28,017 nt of DNA from the NCBI GenBank assembly GCA_002507205.1, contig DAZF01000068.1:70211-98227 (forward strand), in the 5' to 3' direction. The stretch comes from Methanolobus sp. UBA32 (lineage in GTDB: Archaea > Halobacteriota > Methanosarcinia > Methanosarcinales > Methanosarcinaceae). Position 1 is the stretch's first letter. Each line of letters opens with the position of its first letter. Below are positions 15,231 to 24,161 of the stretch, one piece after another. Below the pieces are notes generated by a model. It had not been told where the DNA came from, ran no database searches, and saw only the letters and a list, made by a program, of their open reading frames with translations. A program made the position numbers and the translations under genes.

Positions 15231-16535
15231 TTAAATTGATAATCCGTATTCATCAAGTCTGTCTTTTGCAACTTCACGCAGTTCCTGATGCTCTTTGAGG
15301 AACTTTTCCGTCCTTTCAGCTGCAAGGGCTTTGCAGTTTCCGCAGACACGGCTTCCTTCGCGACATTCCGTGTATATATGTGCGAGTTCTTCATCGTCCT
15401 CCACAAGATGGAAAAGGAACATTTCATAGACTGAACACTTGTCAGGTTCACCACCAAGCTTCTTTTGCTCCTCAAGGGTCATCCTGCCACCGGTCTTTGC
15501 TTTCTTGACCTTCTTTGCAGCACCTTTTGGATCTTCTGTGAGTGAAAGGTAACTGTCAGGAACACTGCTTGACATCTTCCCGCCCTGCAATCCGGACATA
15601 AAACGATGATATGTGGAGGATGGAGGTACAAATGCATATCCTCCGAATTCAAGCTCTACTTCCCTGACGGTCTTCAAAAGGAGTTCGAAATTATCTGCAT
15701 TGAAGACATCAACGTGTCCCTCGAAAAGTTTTGTCTTTCCGGGAATACGCTCATTCAGCCCTTTAAGGGCATCTTCAGGAGCGGCTTTGCTACGGATACT
15801 GAAATATTTATTTCCATTCTTATCTTCACGGCCTTCGATCTTGAACATGTTCATTTTGTGTCCCAGACCTCTTGTCAGACGGATGTGTGGGTCCTGGTCT
15901 GCACCAACGGGTATGACAGTTGGTTTTGGCCCACCGTACTCTTCAAGTTGAGGATGAAGTATGTCCGCACTCTGAGTAACAGCACTTAACATGTGTGCAA
16001 CATTCGTCTCGCCTGTGAACCCATAGATAGCGCTCAGTTCCGAGAAATTTGCCTTTGAACCCAGCTCGAATGCAAGGTCTTTAACCTGTTCTGATTTTGA
16101 CTGGAAATATATATGCCCATCAGGTTCAAAACCAAGAGCAATAAGACTGATAATGTATTCGTTTATGCCGATGTCCCTGCATTTATCCCATGACATTCCC
16201 CTGACTGAATGTGCCTCACGGTCTGCTATGCCAACAAAAGCATCTCCACCCTGCTGCTGATGCCAGATAATCTCTTCCATCACCATTTTGTGACCAAGGT
16301 GTATCTTTCCGGAAGGCATGAACCCGCTCATTACAGAGAATGGCTTATTGTGCTTCATTGCATCGGTTATCAGGTCATAACTGCGGTGTCCGAAAATGAT
16401 CTTACGGTTCATGAACTTGTGAGGATTCTCTATCTCCCGGACCATTTCATCAAATGGCAGTATTCCAAATTCGTCGAATAACTTGGAATAATCGTCAATG
16501 TTCAATGCGCTCCAGGGGTCAATCTTCATGTTCAT
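15231..16535 (-). CDS. trpS: Tryptophanyl-tRNA synthetase
   Basis: Class I synthetase charging tRNA-Trp. The HIGH-type motif is in [16 protein letters not shown] and the KMSKS-type loop is [28 protein letters not shown] is typical of the archaeal/eukaryotic form. The long N-terminal extension before the catalytic core and the 434-residue length also fit that form. The ATG at 16535 has AGAGGA at ideal spacing. It is the first gene of the trpS-pheS operon. The C-terminus carries CRECxxxC-like cysteines ([11 protein letters not shown]), whose role I cannot assign. Confidence 0.96.
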   Translation of the reverse strand: MNMKIDPWSALNIDDYSKLFDEFGILPFDEMVREIENPHKFMNRKIIFGHRSYDLITDAMKHNKPFSVMSGFMPSGKIHLGHKMVMEEIIWHQQQGGDAFVGIADREAHSVRGMSWDKCRDIGINEYIISLIALGFEPDGHIYFQSKSEQVKDLAFELGSKANFSELSAIYGFTGETNVAHMLSAVTQSADILHPQLEEYGGPKPTVIPVGADQDPHIRLTRGLGHKMNMFKIEGREDKNGNKYFSIRSKAAPEDALKGLNERIPGKTKLFEGHVDVFNADNFELLLKTVREVELEFGGYAFVPPSSTYHRFMSGLQGGKMSSSVPDSYLSLTEDPKGAAKKVKKAKTGGRMTLEEQKKLGGEPDKCSVYEMFLFHLVEDDEELAHIYTECREGSRVCGNCKALAAERTEKFLKEHQELREVAKDRLDEYGLSI

Positions 16536-16738
16536 ATATGTCCTCTTAGTCTTTCCGATTCTCGGATTTTTTATTTAGTGTCCGGCACTTAAAATTGTTA
16601 GTAAAAATACCTTGTGATATGTAAAGGTTCTTATTGCAGGTACGCAATACACATTGTGATTTTAATTATCTCGGGCATAAATATTCATATAACTTGAACT
16701 GTATTTTACTTGTAAGAAGAGATAACTGGAGATATGTT

Positions 16739-17293
16739 ATGGATATGACTTTTTTTCATTTTGGAGCATTGTTCTTTATTTCAGTAACGATCTACAACAT
16801 ATATTCAGCCATTAAGTATGGGGAAAGCTACTTGCCTGCGATTGTGGGCATCATGATGTCCGTTTCTTTGTTATTGATCATAATCCTTCCATGGCAATAC
16901 GGCTATGTTGCTTTCATACTCACCATGATTTTCTCAGTTGCGAATTACAGAAAATCCTGCAGGATAAACAAAGGAAAGATGAAACGATATATTAAGGATT
17001 CTAAAAGCACAGACAAGTTGAAGTTGATTGATCTTTTTACGGGATGGAAATTGCTCCATCATTTGAGCAGAAAATACGGCCCTGCAAAAGCTTCATTTAT
17101 CAACTCGACCTTCGGGTGGTTATTTGGCATCCTTCTAATAGTAATATCCCGATATATGTGGCCTGATATATTCTCAAATATCCGGTACATTGCATTTATC
17201 ATGACTGCTGTGATGTTTGGATTTTACTGGCAGAACAAGAAATTGCTGGAAAGTCTTGCGTCAGACGATGACCAGCAAGTAAAAAATAAGTAA
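16739..17293 (+). CDS. Hypothetical multi-span membrane protein
   Basis: A 184-residue protein with about five hydrophobic spans: near the start (FFHFGALFFISVTIYN), two around residues 31-70, and two near the C-terminus (FGWLFGILLIVISRY and YIAFIMTAVMFGFYW). A basic, lysine-rich cytosolic loop lies between the third and fourth spans, and the tail is charged. I start it at the ATG at 16739 because GGAGAT (16728-16733) is correctly spaced; the in-frame upstream TTG at 16634 would add 35 residues that contain promoter-like AT-rich DNA (ATAAATATT). I recognise no family. It stands alone and ends 7 bp from the convergent radical SAM gene. Confidence 0.65.
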   Translation: MDMTFFHFGALFFISVTIYNIYSAIKYGESYLPAIVGIMMSVSLLLIIILPWQYGYVAFILTMIFSVANYRKSCRINKGKMKRYIKDSKSTDKLKLIDLFTGWKLLHHLSRKYGPAKASFINSTFGWLFGILLIVISRYMWPDIFSNIRYIAFIMTAVMFGFYWQNKKLLESLASDDDQQVKNK

Positions 17294-17299
17294 AAAAGT

Positions 17300-18502
17300 T
17301 CAGGATTGTAATTTATCAATATCATAAGGTTTCGATGCGCCTTCAGGTATCTTGTCCACCAGTTCCAGATACTCTTTTTCCTGCATCAGGCATGTGCCAC
17401 GCTGTCCCCTGAATTGCTTGTCCTTGCGTATCTTACTCCAGACATCCTTAATTGAACTGTCCTGTATGTTACCGTAGCTGAACGGGATGTAAGGGCATGG
17501 CTTTACCAGTCCGTCAACACAAACATGCAGCCATCTCTGGCCTGCCATGCAACCAAGCATTTCCCCCTCGAAATACGAGTTCGCAAAGATACGTGGCCCG
17601 CCTTTAGTGGAATTGATACGATGATACATCTCAAGCACTTTTTCTCTGTCATCATCGCTGATGATCGGATCTTCCTTTTTCTTAGGAACAGATTCCCACA
17701 GGGAGAATTCATGAACCCCAATATCCCTTGCCAGTTCATACATTGCAGGAAGTTCATCTATATTCTTTGGCGAGACATGTGTTGCCATAGTCACAAGTAA
17801 TCCTGCATCAAGACCCATCATCATAGCATTTGTAGCCATTTCAAACGCACCGTCAAGGCGGCGTACTGAATCATGTTTTGAAGGGTCCGTGGAATATATG
17901 CTGACCAGCATGTTGTGCAGCCCTGCTTCCTTGAGGCGCCTTGCATTCTCAGGTGTCATCTCAGTACCAGGCGTATACATATTGACAATGGCACGTTCCT
18001 TGTCTACATAATCGATGAGTTCGTAGATATCCTCACGCAGCATTGGGTCCCCTTCGGTAAATACAATGACCATTGCACCCATGTCAAGCACATCATCTAT
18101 AGCCCTTTTTATAGTCTCGATATCCAGGTCACCTTCTCCCCCACTGACCACACAATGCTCACAATTACATTTGCAGTTGCGTGTTATTTCAAAGGAAACT
18201 GTTTCAGGAATATACCTTCCAAGTGCTATCTGGGTCTCTGCCAGCAATAACCGATTAAAAGCTTTACTGGGAATAGGTGGCAACCATGTGGAAGCTATCA
18301 CTTTATCGTCATCAACAAAAGCAGGTTTTTCTTCCTTTAGCCTTTCATTGATCTTTTTCAAAAAAGGACCACAAGCCTTGCGCAGAGGTCCATGTGCCTT
18401 AAGCTGGACAAAATCGGCTTTTTTGTCCATTTTGATTGAAAGTCCGGGTATTGAAACCAATGCAATATCTTTGTTATCTGAATTTTTTGAGTCGGCTTTC
18501 AT
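17300..18502 (-). CDS. Radical SAM protein with SPASM-like C-terminus
   Basis: A 400-residue radical SAM enzyme. The CxxxCxxC motif is C110, C114 and C117 (NCKCNCEHC) for the SAM-binding [4Fe-4S] cluster. Residues 1-100 form an unassigned N-terminal extension. The C-terminal part has cysteines in LGCMAGQRWLHVCVDG, KPCPYIP and GTCLMQ, resembling SPASM/twitch auxiliary-cluster domains of peptide- or cofactor-modifying enzymes. The ATG follows directly on the stop codon of the KaiC-like gene (TAA-ATG), so the two are translationally coupled. No precursor peptide gene was seen beside it. Substrate unknown; AhbC/AhbD-type haem enzymes are an alternative but their motifs do not match well. Confidence 0.85.
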   Translation of the reverse strand: MKADSKNSDNKDIALVSIPGLSIKMDKKADFVQLKAHGPLRKACGPFLKKINERLKEEKPAFVDDDKVIASTWLPPIPSKAFNRLLLAETQIALGRYIPETVSFEITRNCKCNCEHCVVSGGEGDLDIETIKRAIDDVLDMGAMVIVFTEGDPMLREDIYELIDYVDKERAIVNMYTPGTEMTPENARRLKEAGLHNMLVSIYSTDPSKHDSVRRLDGAFEMATNAMMMGLDAGLLVTMATHVSPKNIDELPAMYELARDIGVHEFSLWESVPKKKEDPIISDDDREKVLEMYHRINSTKGGPRIFANSYFEGEMLGCMAGQRWLHVCVDGLVKPCPYIPFSYGNIQDSSIKDVWSKIRKDKQFRGQRGTCLMQEKEYLELVDKIPEGASKPYDIDKLQS

Positions 18503-19291
18503 TTAATCTTCTTCCCCTAAGATCGAGCATCTTTGAAGGGAGAATACATCAGCTTCCTTGCCTATAACAGAATGATCTGAATAAACAATAATACCTTTAT
18601 CTGATATTACATACGGACGAAGCACTTCATCATGCTTGACACCACGCATTTTCAATATCTCAAGGGATCTGATTCTTTCTCCATCAATTCTGAAGACCTT
18701 AAGGCAGATAACTCCTTCGGCAAGGTATTCCTCGACACTGAAATTCTCAGGATCCTTATTTATCTCGCTGGTTATGAGCGTTGTGCAATCAAAACTCTCA
18801 ATATTTTTGACGAACTCAAGGACAATATGCCTTACATGCACAGGATCAGGGGATATCTTCAGCGATGTTAGTGAATCGATAAAAAGACGTTTTGCATCAA
18901 TTTCCATGACGCTTGCATATATCTGCTTCAGCACGGTTTCCAGTGTTGCATTTTCATGATCACCTTGCTGAGCGGTTTCCATGGTCTTCTTTATGTAGCG
19001 GTCATAAGCAATCGGATCGACCCTTATTATGCGGAGTTTATTTTCCTTTATGAGACGCTCCATGTCCCATCCGTGCCTCCACATATTTCTCATGATGCGT
19101 GCAGGCGTCTCTTCAAAAGTGACGTAGACCCCCGGCTCATTGTAATTCATGATTCCTGAATACAGATATTGCGAACCAAAAGTAGACTTACCTGCACCAG
19201 GTCCTCCGGTCAGGAGAATCACATCGTTTTCAATGAACCCGCCTTCAATAAGTTCATCAAATCCTGGTATTCCGGTTGGTACTCGTGCCAT
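18503..19291 (-). CDS. KaiC/RadA-type single-domain ATPase
   Basis: A 262-residue KaiC-like RecA-fold ATPase. TGIPGFDELIEGGF leads into Walker A GGPGAGKST. YVTFEE carries the conserved acidic pair, and RLFIDSLTSL is an intact Walker B. Single-domain archaeal KaiC homologues are thought to act in signalling or assembly and are not clock proteins. I chose the ATG at 19291, which has GAGGA at good spacing; an in-frame TTG at 19303 adds four residues. TATA-like elements occur upstream at about 19326-19338 and 19345-19360. It is the first gene of a two-gene unit with the radical SAM gene. Confidence 0.85.
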   Translation of the reverse strand: MARVPTGIPGFDELIEGGFIENDVILLTGGPGAGKSTFGSQYLYSGIMNYNEPGVYVTFEETPARIMRNMWRHGWDMERLIKENKLRIIRVDPIAYDRYIKKTMETAQQGDHENATLETVLKQIYASVMEIDAKRLFIDSLTSLKISPDPVHVRHIVLEFVKNIESFDCTTLITSEINKDPENFSVEEYLAEGVICLKVFRIDGERIRSLEILKMRGVKHDEVLRPYVISDKGIIVYSDHSVIGKEADVFSLQRCSILGEED

Positions 19292-19400
19292 ATGTTTCCT
19301 CAAGCAATTACTTGCGAGTAATTCAATATATTTATGGCAGAATTAATATATAACTATTTCTTGCAGAAAAAAAGATGTTTGATACCTGTTTTATCAGGCA

Positions 19401-20009
19401 TCATACTTTTTCGGCGAATGCAAGGGTTCCACTGATTCTCTTGATTCTTATCTTGAGAGTCTCGCCCTTTGCAGCGCCTGGTACGAAGATGGTGAACCTA
19501 TCCATCTTTGCAATCCCGTCACCCTTGGAACCAACAGCATCGATACGAACATCGTATTCTTTGCCTTCTTCAATGGCGTCCTGTTTGACAGGTGCACTTG
19601 CACGTCTTTTCTTCACAGGTCTGTGTGCACCGCAAGCTGCACATTTCAACACCATGATACGGTCCATCTTCATAAGCTGGGTGTCCGGCCTTCCACATTC
19701 TGAACACATGACGAATTCTTCAACATATGCATCGATGTTCGACTTGATCTGTTCCTTTGAGAACCTTCCCTGGAATATAGCCCTCATACCGTCGATCTTA
19801 CCTGCAGTACCCATTTCACGTGTAAGATATTTCATCACGTGGTCAGGCTCTCTGTTCAGGACATCTGCAATGTTGTTGAAATTATCAAGGATCGTGGTCT
19901 TACCTTCCACCATAATTTTAGGCTCAGGGATTACGAAACGGGCATCCGTAGTCTCCATGTCGGGTAAGTTTGCTATTGCACGATCCAGAAGCGCTTCGTA
20001 ATCTTCCAT
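19401..20009 (-). CDS. eif2b: Translation initiation factor aIF2 beta with TRAM tail
   Basis: Beta subunit of the archaeal initiation factor that delivers Met-tRNAi to the small ribosomal subunit. The first 140 residues contain the helical and alpha-beta core ([36 protein letters not shown]) and a C4 zinc ribbon (CSEC...CAAC). After a basic linker, a TRAM-type RNA-binding domain covers about residues 145-202 ([27 protein letters not shown]). The canonical subunit stops after the zinc ribbon, near 140 residues, so the tail is an extension; I believe it is shared by Methanosarcinales. It lies 29 bp after the L10e gene. Confidence 0.92.
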   Translation of the reverse strand: MEDYEALLDRAIANLPDMETTDARFVIPEPKIMVEGKTTILDNFNNIADVLNREPDHVMKYLTREMGTAGKIDGMRAIFQGRFSKEQIKSNIDAYVEEFVMCSECGRPDTQLMKMDRIMVLKCAACGAHRPVKKRRASAPVKQDAIEEGKEYDVRIDAVGSKGDGIAKMDRFTIFVPGAAKGETLKIRIKRISGTLAFAEKV

Positions 20010-20038
20010 CTTTGATCCCTCGTTGTTTTTAGTTTTAC

Positions 20039-20557
20039 TTATTGCACAAGTTCCTGTCCCTGATCGACTACGATCCTGACAGGTGTTGGTAATTTCTGGC
20101 CTGCTTTCCTAAGTGCATCCTTTGCCATTACAAAGTGCTCTTTGTTTACAGAGATAGTAAATATCTTCTGGCCGGCTGAAACTCTTGCTGCTGTTCCAAC
20201 ATTCTTTCCATATGCTCCACGCATACCACTTGATACACGGTCTGCACCTGCTCCGGTAGCCTGCTTGTTCTCCCTGAGGACCTCGTGCGGGTAAACTCTC
20301 AGTTTGATGTGGAACCCTGTTCTTCCTGCAGCGCTTGTCATTGCACGGTTTGCAGTGATACGTGCTGCCTCAAGTGCAGTGTGACGCAACTGGCATCTCT
20401 CGTTAGCTATGAGTGTGACCTTTACCGGAAACTCGGCACTCTTGTTACCCATGTCGTAGTGAATGACCTGACTACCCGGGACACCACCCATATACTTCCT
20501 TCTGGTGAATGAGCGCTGTCTTACGTTCCTGTACATACTTGCTGGTTTTCTTACCAT
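20039..20557 (-). CDS. rpl10e: 50S ribosomal protein L10e (L16 family)
   Basis: Large-subunit protein equivalent to bacterial uL16. It has the N-terminal RKPASMYR and [12 protein letters not shown] segments, the central [20 protein letters not shown] and the [18 protein letters not shown] segment. The 172-residue length is normal. GGAGAT lies 8 bp ahead of the ATG. A TATA box, itself the palindrome ACTATAAATAGT (about 20601-20612), lies about 45 bp upstream. It is probably cotranscribed with aIF2 beta. Confidence 0.96.
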   Translation of the reverse strand: MVRKPASMYRNVRQRSFTRRKYMGGVPGSQVIHYDMGNKSAEFPVKVTLIANERCQLRHTALEAARITANRAMTSAAGRTGFHIKLRVYPHEVLRENKQATGAGADRVSSGMRGAYGKNVGTAARVSAGQKIFTISVNKEHFVMAKDALRKAGQKLPTPVRIVVDQGQELVQ

Positions 20558-20752
20558 GAATTAAAATCTCCTTGAATTGATTATTGCAATAAAGCGTGAT
20601 ACTATAAATAGTACCGCTGGTTTTCGCATCCGATTTTGTACCTTAATTGATATGAATATATTTGTATTTGTTGATGTTGCCTACCAACAAAATAGATTAA
20701 TCTAGATGGCTGTCCTCATAGGACCTTGGTGTTTATAAGCCTTATCACTGAT

Positions 20753-21817
20753 TCACATGTACTGCCTCAACTGAGGCATCAGCAAACCATAACAACCGGA
20801 AAGCATCATATTTCCAAAAGGTGCTGCAAAATGGAGTTTATTCCAGATAGCAATATCCCTGTCTTCTGTTTTCATGGTCTGTAAAATATTACGTCTTGGA
20901 CCTGTGATCATTACAGACATGATGGCATCGGGCCCATAGCTTTCTTTTATATAGCAGCCATGCCCGCCATCGTTGAAAATGTCATCAAATCCAAGTGTTC
21001 CACATGCGAATTCTTTGATATATTCCTGTAGTTTTAACCCATCAAGAGCGGAGGTATGATGTTCAAAAAGAGCTACGATCCTGCCATTATCCACTATTGC
21101 TGCAAGGGTATGCCCATTTCCTATATTCACAACAATAGCAGGTTGAATGGCACGAGGATCAAGAAGTGCACCGAATATTGCTGCTGGGCCAGTATCCATA
21201 ATAATAGTATCCATTTTCCCAGTCGTACGTGACACCGATGCCATGCGGGTAAATTCCTCCGGGATGGCATTACCCCCATAAGCAAATTTGCTGAAATCAC
21301 CGCCTCCGTCAATGAATTTCTCAAATATCCTGAACCTGTAAATACGATTGCTGATATCCGGAGAATTGCCATGGTCCTGTACAGCCACAGCTATTTTATC
21401 CGGCATACCCACACCAAAACTTAGAAGTGCATTCTCAATTGCATCCAGGTCAATGTCCTTTAGAATAATCTCTTCCAGATCGGAAGGTATGTTTTCAGCA
21501 TCATCTACAATATTGATACCCATTGATCTTACCCGCTCGAGATCATCCTTTATTGTAAGAGCTGCGTTTTCAGTAGCATAGACTTTATACCCCTTTTCAA
21601 TGTGAGCTTTGATGGCCCTTACAGAAGGTCCGCCGCCCATGACATCCCCTTTAAGAAATATATTTAGCCCTTCTTTGGCTGCCCGTTTTATCTTCTCTGC
21701 AATAATAACAGTTGGTGAAGGCATTACCATAACAAGGCTGTTCTCCACCTCTCGTTCCGTATCGTAAAGAAGTATATCCTGAGTACCGGTCCCAACATCA
21801 ATTGCAAGTATTTTCAT
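20753..21817 (-). CDS. DUF1786 protein (ASKHA-like)
   Basis: A 354-residue DUF1786 protein, sometimes annotated as related to pyruvate formate-lyase activation without experimental support. It has nucleotide-binding-like motifs in order: AIDVGTGTQDILLYD at the start, MDTGPAAIFGALLD near the middle and VNIGNGHTLAAI after that, as in the actin/Hsp70/sugar-kinase superfamily. C-terminal cysteines occur in FACGTLGF, GHGCYI and SGCYGL. No ribosome-binding site is seen; a TATA element 25 bp upstream implies a leaderless message. It is divergent from moaB over 47 bp. The activity is unknown. Confidence 0.78.
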   Translation of the reverse strand: MKILAIDVGTGTQDILLYDTEREVENSLVMVMPSPTVIIAEKIKRAAKEGLNIFLKGDVMGGGPSVRAIKAHIEKGYKVYATENAALTIKDDLERVRSMGINIVDDAENIPSDLEEIILKDIDLDAIENALLSFGVGMPDKIAVAVQDHGNSPDISNRIYRFRIFEKFIDGGGDFSKFAYGGNAIPEEFTRMASVSRTTGKMDTIIMDTGPAAIFGALLDPRAIQPAIVVNIGNGHTLAAIVDNGRIVALFEHHTSALDGLKLQEYIKEFACGTLGFDDIFNDGGHGCYIKESYGPDAIMSVMITGPRRNILQTMKTEDRDIAIWNKLHFAAPFGNMMLSGCYGLLMPQLRQYM

Positions 21818-21864
21818 GCTTATATCGCGTGATTCTTATATCTATTCAGGTATAAATACTTCGT
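21818..21864. promoter_or_regulatory. 47-bp divergent promoter sharing one TATA core
   Basis: A single near-symmetrical TATA element (TTATATCTA, 21837-21845; GATATAA on the other strand) sits about midway between the moaB ATG (21865) and the DUF1786 ATG (21817). Measuring about 25 nt each way puts both predicted transcript starts at the start codons. Other TATA-like runs are at 21819-21825 and 21851-21858, the latter too close to moaB to explain its full ORF. Confidence 0.45.
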
Positions 21865-22404
21865 ATGAAAAGTCCAACAACAAGAGAACATAAGGCAGAT
21901 GTTAAAAGAGCATACTCATTTTCCCTTATCACCATCTCAACATCCAGGTACGAAAAATATGGCAACGTTCAATCCCCGGATGATGCAGATGACCTCTCCG
22001 GCAAAATAATGAATGAACTTGTTCTTTCCAAAGGCCACAACGTATCTAAATATGAGCTTGTTTCCGACAACCCTGACATGATAATAGATTCTGTCAATCG
22101 TGCCCTTGACTCAAAGACAGATATTATAATAACAAGTGGTGGCACTGGCCTGGCTTCAAAGGATATTACCATAGAATCACTTGTACCTTTGTTTGAAAAA
22201 GAGATGCCCGGATTTGGCGAACTTTTCAGATACAAAAGCATAGAACAGATAGGAAGCTCAGTAATCCTTACACGAGCAGCCGCAGGAATAGTAAAAGGCA
22301 AAGTACTTTTTTGTATTCCAGGCTCTCCTGCGGCAGTTGAGCTTGCATTAAGTGAGATAATCCTTCCTGAAACAGGACATGTTGTGAAACATGTTCAGCA
22401 GTAA
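21865..22404 (+). CDS. moaB: Molybdenum cofactor biosynthesis protein B
   Basis: MoaB/MogA-family protein that adenylylates molybdopterin before metal insertion; in methanogens the product may be the tungsten or molybdenum cofactor for formylmethanofuran dehydrogenase and similar enzymes. It carries the family motifs ITSGGTGLASKDITIE, PGFGELFRYKS and CIPGSPAAVELALSE. The 179-residue length is normal for MoaB. There is no ribosome-binding site, consistent with a leaderless transcript from the shared divergent promoter. Other Moco genes (moaD, moeA) are at 26.4-28.0 kb on the other strand, so the pathway is dispersed. The N-terminal 15 residues are extra relative to many homologues and very basic. 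Confidence 0.9.
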   Translation: MKSPTTREHKADVKRAYSFSLITISTSRYEKYGNVQSPDDADDLSGKIMNELVLSKGHNVSKYELVSDNPDMIIDSVNRALDSKTDIIITSGGTGLASKDITIESLVPLFEKEMPGFGELFRYKSIEQIGSSVILTRAAAGIVKGKVLFCIPGSPAAVELALSEIILPETGHVVKHVQQ

Positions 22405-22442
22405 CCAAAAAAGATTTATATTGTCCTTTTTATTTTATCAGG

Positions 22443-22459
22443 GTGTGCAAAAGGCACAC
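22443..22459 (+). terminator. Hairpin GTGTGC-AAAAG-GCACAC after moaB
   Basis: A perfect 6-bp stem with a 5-nt loop lies 38 bp after the moaB stop, preceded by a T-rich stretch. TTATATATG follows at 22460-22468, so it could also be a regulatory site next to a TATA box for the next gene. Confidence 0.35.
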
Positions 22460-22578
22460 TTATATATGTTAGAATTTATATATTCCATGAATCACATATA
22501 ACCAATAGCCCCATTAATAATAAGCAGCAAGTGCATTAAAGGGCAAATCCTATATACAATCCCAATGAAGAGGGAAAC

Positions 22579-23277
22579 ATGTCCGGCTACTCTTTAGGCA
22601 TCAAGGAACTGGATGAATTGCTTGGCAACATCCGGGAAGGAACCAATCTGATGATGATAGGTCCCCCTATGAGCCGAAAAGATGAACTTTTGGACGCAAT
22701 CGTTTTTAACAGCCAGAAATCAGAAGATTCAACCATAATCGTTTCCACGCGCGAGCCAGGAGAACGTGTACTTGGCTGGTTTGAAGATAATGGAATGGAC
22801 ATCCAGAATGCTGACATCGGCATTGTCGACTGCGTAACCAGGACACTTGGCCTCGGTGCTGCAGATACCGATAAGATCAAAAGAGCATCAAGTCCTGTAG
22901 ACCTTACAGGAATTGGAGTCAAAATCAGCCAGTTCTTTGAAGAGATGCTGGTCAAAAAGCAGAAGAAGAAAATACATTTGTGTATAAATTCACTGTCTAC
23001 AATTCTCATGTATTCGAACATACAGACGGTTTTCAGATTCCTTCATGTATTTACCGGGCGTGTGAAAGCAGCCAATGGTTTTGGCCTTTATGTTGTAGAA
23101 GACGAAATGCATGATGCACAGACCATAGCTACACTGAAACAGCTTTTCGACGGCATGATCGAGATCAAGGCAGTGGGAGATGCCTATACCATGAGAGTGG
23201 TGGGCATGACATCAAAACCTACGCCATGGTTCGAGTACAGTATTGAAGGGACAAAAGTATCCCTGAAGAGAACATAA
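22579..23277 (+). CDS. RecA/KaiC-fold protein with degenerate nucleotide-binding motifs
   Basis: A 232-residue protein related to KaiC/RAD55-type ATPases: SLGIKELDELLGNIREGTNLMMIG is the usual approach to the P-loop. The Walker A position reads GPPMSRKD (residues 28-35), keeping the Lys but losing the small Gly and the Ser/Thr. The Walker B Asp is replaced by Asn137 (HLCINSLST). It is therefore probably a non-hydrolysing regulatory member. The C-terminal strands KAVGDAYTMRVVGM and the final beta segment are intact, so it does not look like a pseudogene. The ATG has an AGAGG site. It stands alone in the moaB-YhbY strand run. Whether it partners the active KaiC-like ATPase at 18.5 kb is unknown. 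Confidence 0.75.
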   Translation: MSGYSLGIKELDELLGNIREGTNLMMIGPPMSRKDELLDAIVFNSQKSEDSTIIVSTREPGERVLGWFEDNGMDIQNADIGIVDCVTRTLGLGAADTDKIKRASSPVDLTGIGVKISQFFEEMLVKKQKKKIHLCINSLSTILMYSNIQTVFRFLHVFTGRVKAANGFGLYVVEDEMHDAQTIATLKQLFDGMIEIKAVGDAYTMRVVGMTSKPTPWFEYSIEGTKVSLKRT

Positions 23278-23411
23278 CTTTCTTCTCCAATATGCCTGGA
23301 TTTTTAATACATTCCCGACTTATCAACTACTTTATCTTCTGAATGGACATTCTTTTTATACTATCTTATAATTGAATCATTTATATTGAACTACTTATCA
23401 GGTGTATTATA

Positions 23412-23672
23412 ATGGAAAAAGATAAAATATATCAATTAAGGACCGAGGCTACAAAGATAAAGCCACTCATCAATATTGGAAAGAACGGAATCACAGAATC
23501 TGTTCTGGAAGAAATAAAAAAACAGTTGAAGGCAAACCGTCTGCTAAAGATAAAGATGCTGAAGACCAGCGCTGAAGGCGAGGATATAAAACAATCAGCA
23601 GAAAAACTTGCAGCAGATACAAAATCAACCCTTATAGACGTAAGGGGAAGCACCGTAGTGCTCTACAAGTGA
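23412..23672 (+). CDS. YhbY-type CRM-domain RNA-binding protein
   Basis: An 86-residue single CRM-domain protein of the YhbY family, associated with the pre-50S ribosomal subunit in bacteria and predicted to bind RNA in archaea. The early segment KPLINIGKNGIT contains the GxxG loop, EIKKQLKANRLLKIKM is the basic helix and strand, and DVRGSTVVLYK ends the fold. The ATG has AGGTG (23400-23404) at good spacing, and TATA-like runs precede it near 23354-23390. It converges on DUF190, ending 9 bp away. Confidence 0.88.
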   Translation: MEKDKIYQLRTEATKIKPLINIGKNGITESVLEEIKKQLKANRLLKIKMLKTSAEGEDIKQSAEKLAADTKSTLIDVRGSTVVLYK

Positions 23673-23681
23673 TCAGCAAAC

Positions 23682-24014
23682 CTAAACGTCTTCCTTAAAG
23701 CCTTCTCCCGAAACGACTTCTACCTCCTGGACGACCATAAGTTCTGTGGGCAGTATTTCCTTGAGTTTCGGAATAAGGTTTCTTATTTTTTCTTCCCGGT
23801 CCACTGCCTGCACGATGACCGGAAGGTCAGTCCCAAGCCTGAGCACACTTGCAGTATGTATTTTATGGTGGATGCCATACCCTTCGATACAATGGTGAAC
23901 CGTAGCACCCGCTATCCCCTGTTCCTTCAGGAACTCTATAACAGCATGGTGTGCAGTTTTTCCTTTGTACTTGTCATTCTCACTAAGATATACTCTCAAA
24001 AGCAATGTCCGCAT
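23682..24014 (-). CDS. DUF190 family protein
   Basis: A 110-residue DUF190 protein, a small ferredoxin-like alpha/beta fold related to PII-like proteins. The family features are the early LLLRVYLSENDKYKGK, HHAVIEFLKEQGIAGATV, RLGTDLPVIVQAVD and the final strand ELMVVQEVEVV. I chose the ATG at 24014 because GAGGA lies upstream and homologues begin at this strand; an in-frame ATG at 24038 adds eight residues. DUF190 genes are often near crcB fluoride channels, and two crcB genes lie 1.7 kb away, but not in the same operon. The exact role is unknown. Confidence 0.82.
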   Translation of the reverse strand: MRTLLLRVYLSENDKYKGKTAHHAVIEFLKEQGIAGATVHHCIEGYGIHHKIHTASVLRLGTDLPVIVQAVDREEKIRNLIPKLKEILPTELMVVQEVEVVSGEGFKEDV

Positions 24015-24161
24015 AATGGTTTCCTCTGATACCCACATATAATTCTAAGTTAATAATGATATCTTTGCTCCCTGAATATACATAGCAAAGTCATTAGCAT
24101 ATATTTAGCTCCTCTTCTATTTAGTAACATTTATAGCCTAAATGGGATTACCATATTACAT

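Noticed and set aside
14558..15298. 246-codon plus-strand ORF opposite pheS
   Set aside because: Lies antisense to the pheS N-terminal domain, low-complexity Ser/Phe composition, no family features.
19375..20001. 208-codon plus-strand ORF opposite aIF2 beta
   Set aside because: Antisense to a fully conserved factor gene and lacking a ribosome-binding site; reading it as protein gives no recognisable motif.
20690..20752. Palindrome TAGATTAATCTA and a TATA-like run between L10e and DUF1786
   Set aside because: Both lie in an AT-rich 195-bp gap with no ORF over 20 codons; a 12-bp palindrome alone is weak evidence for a functional site.
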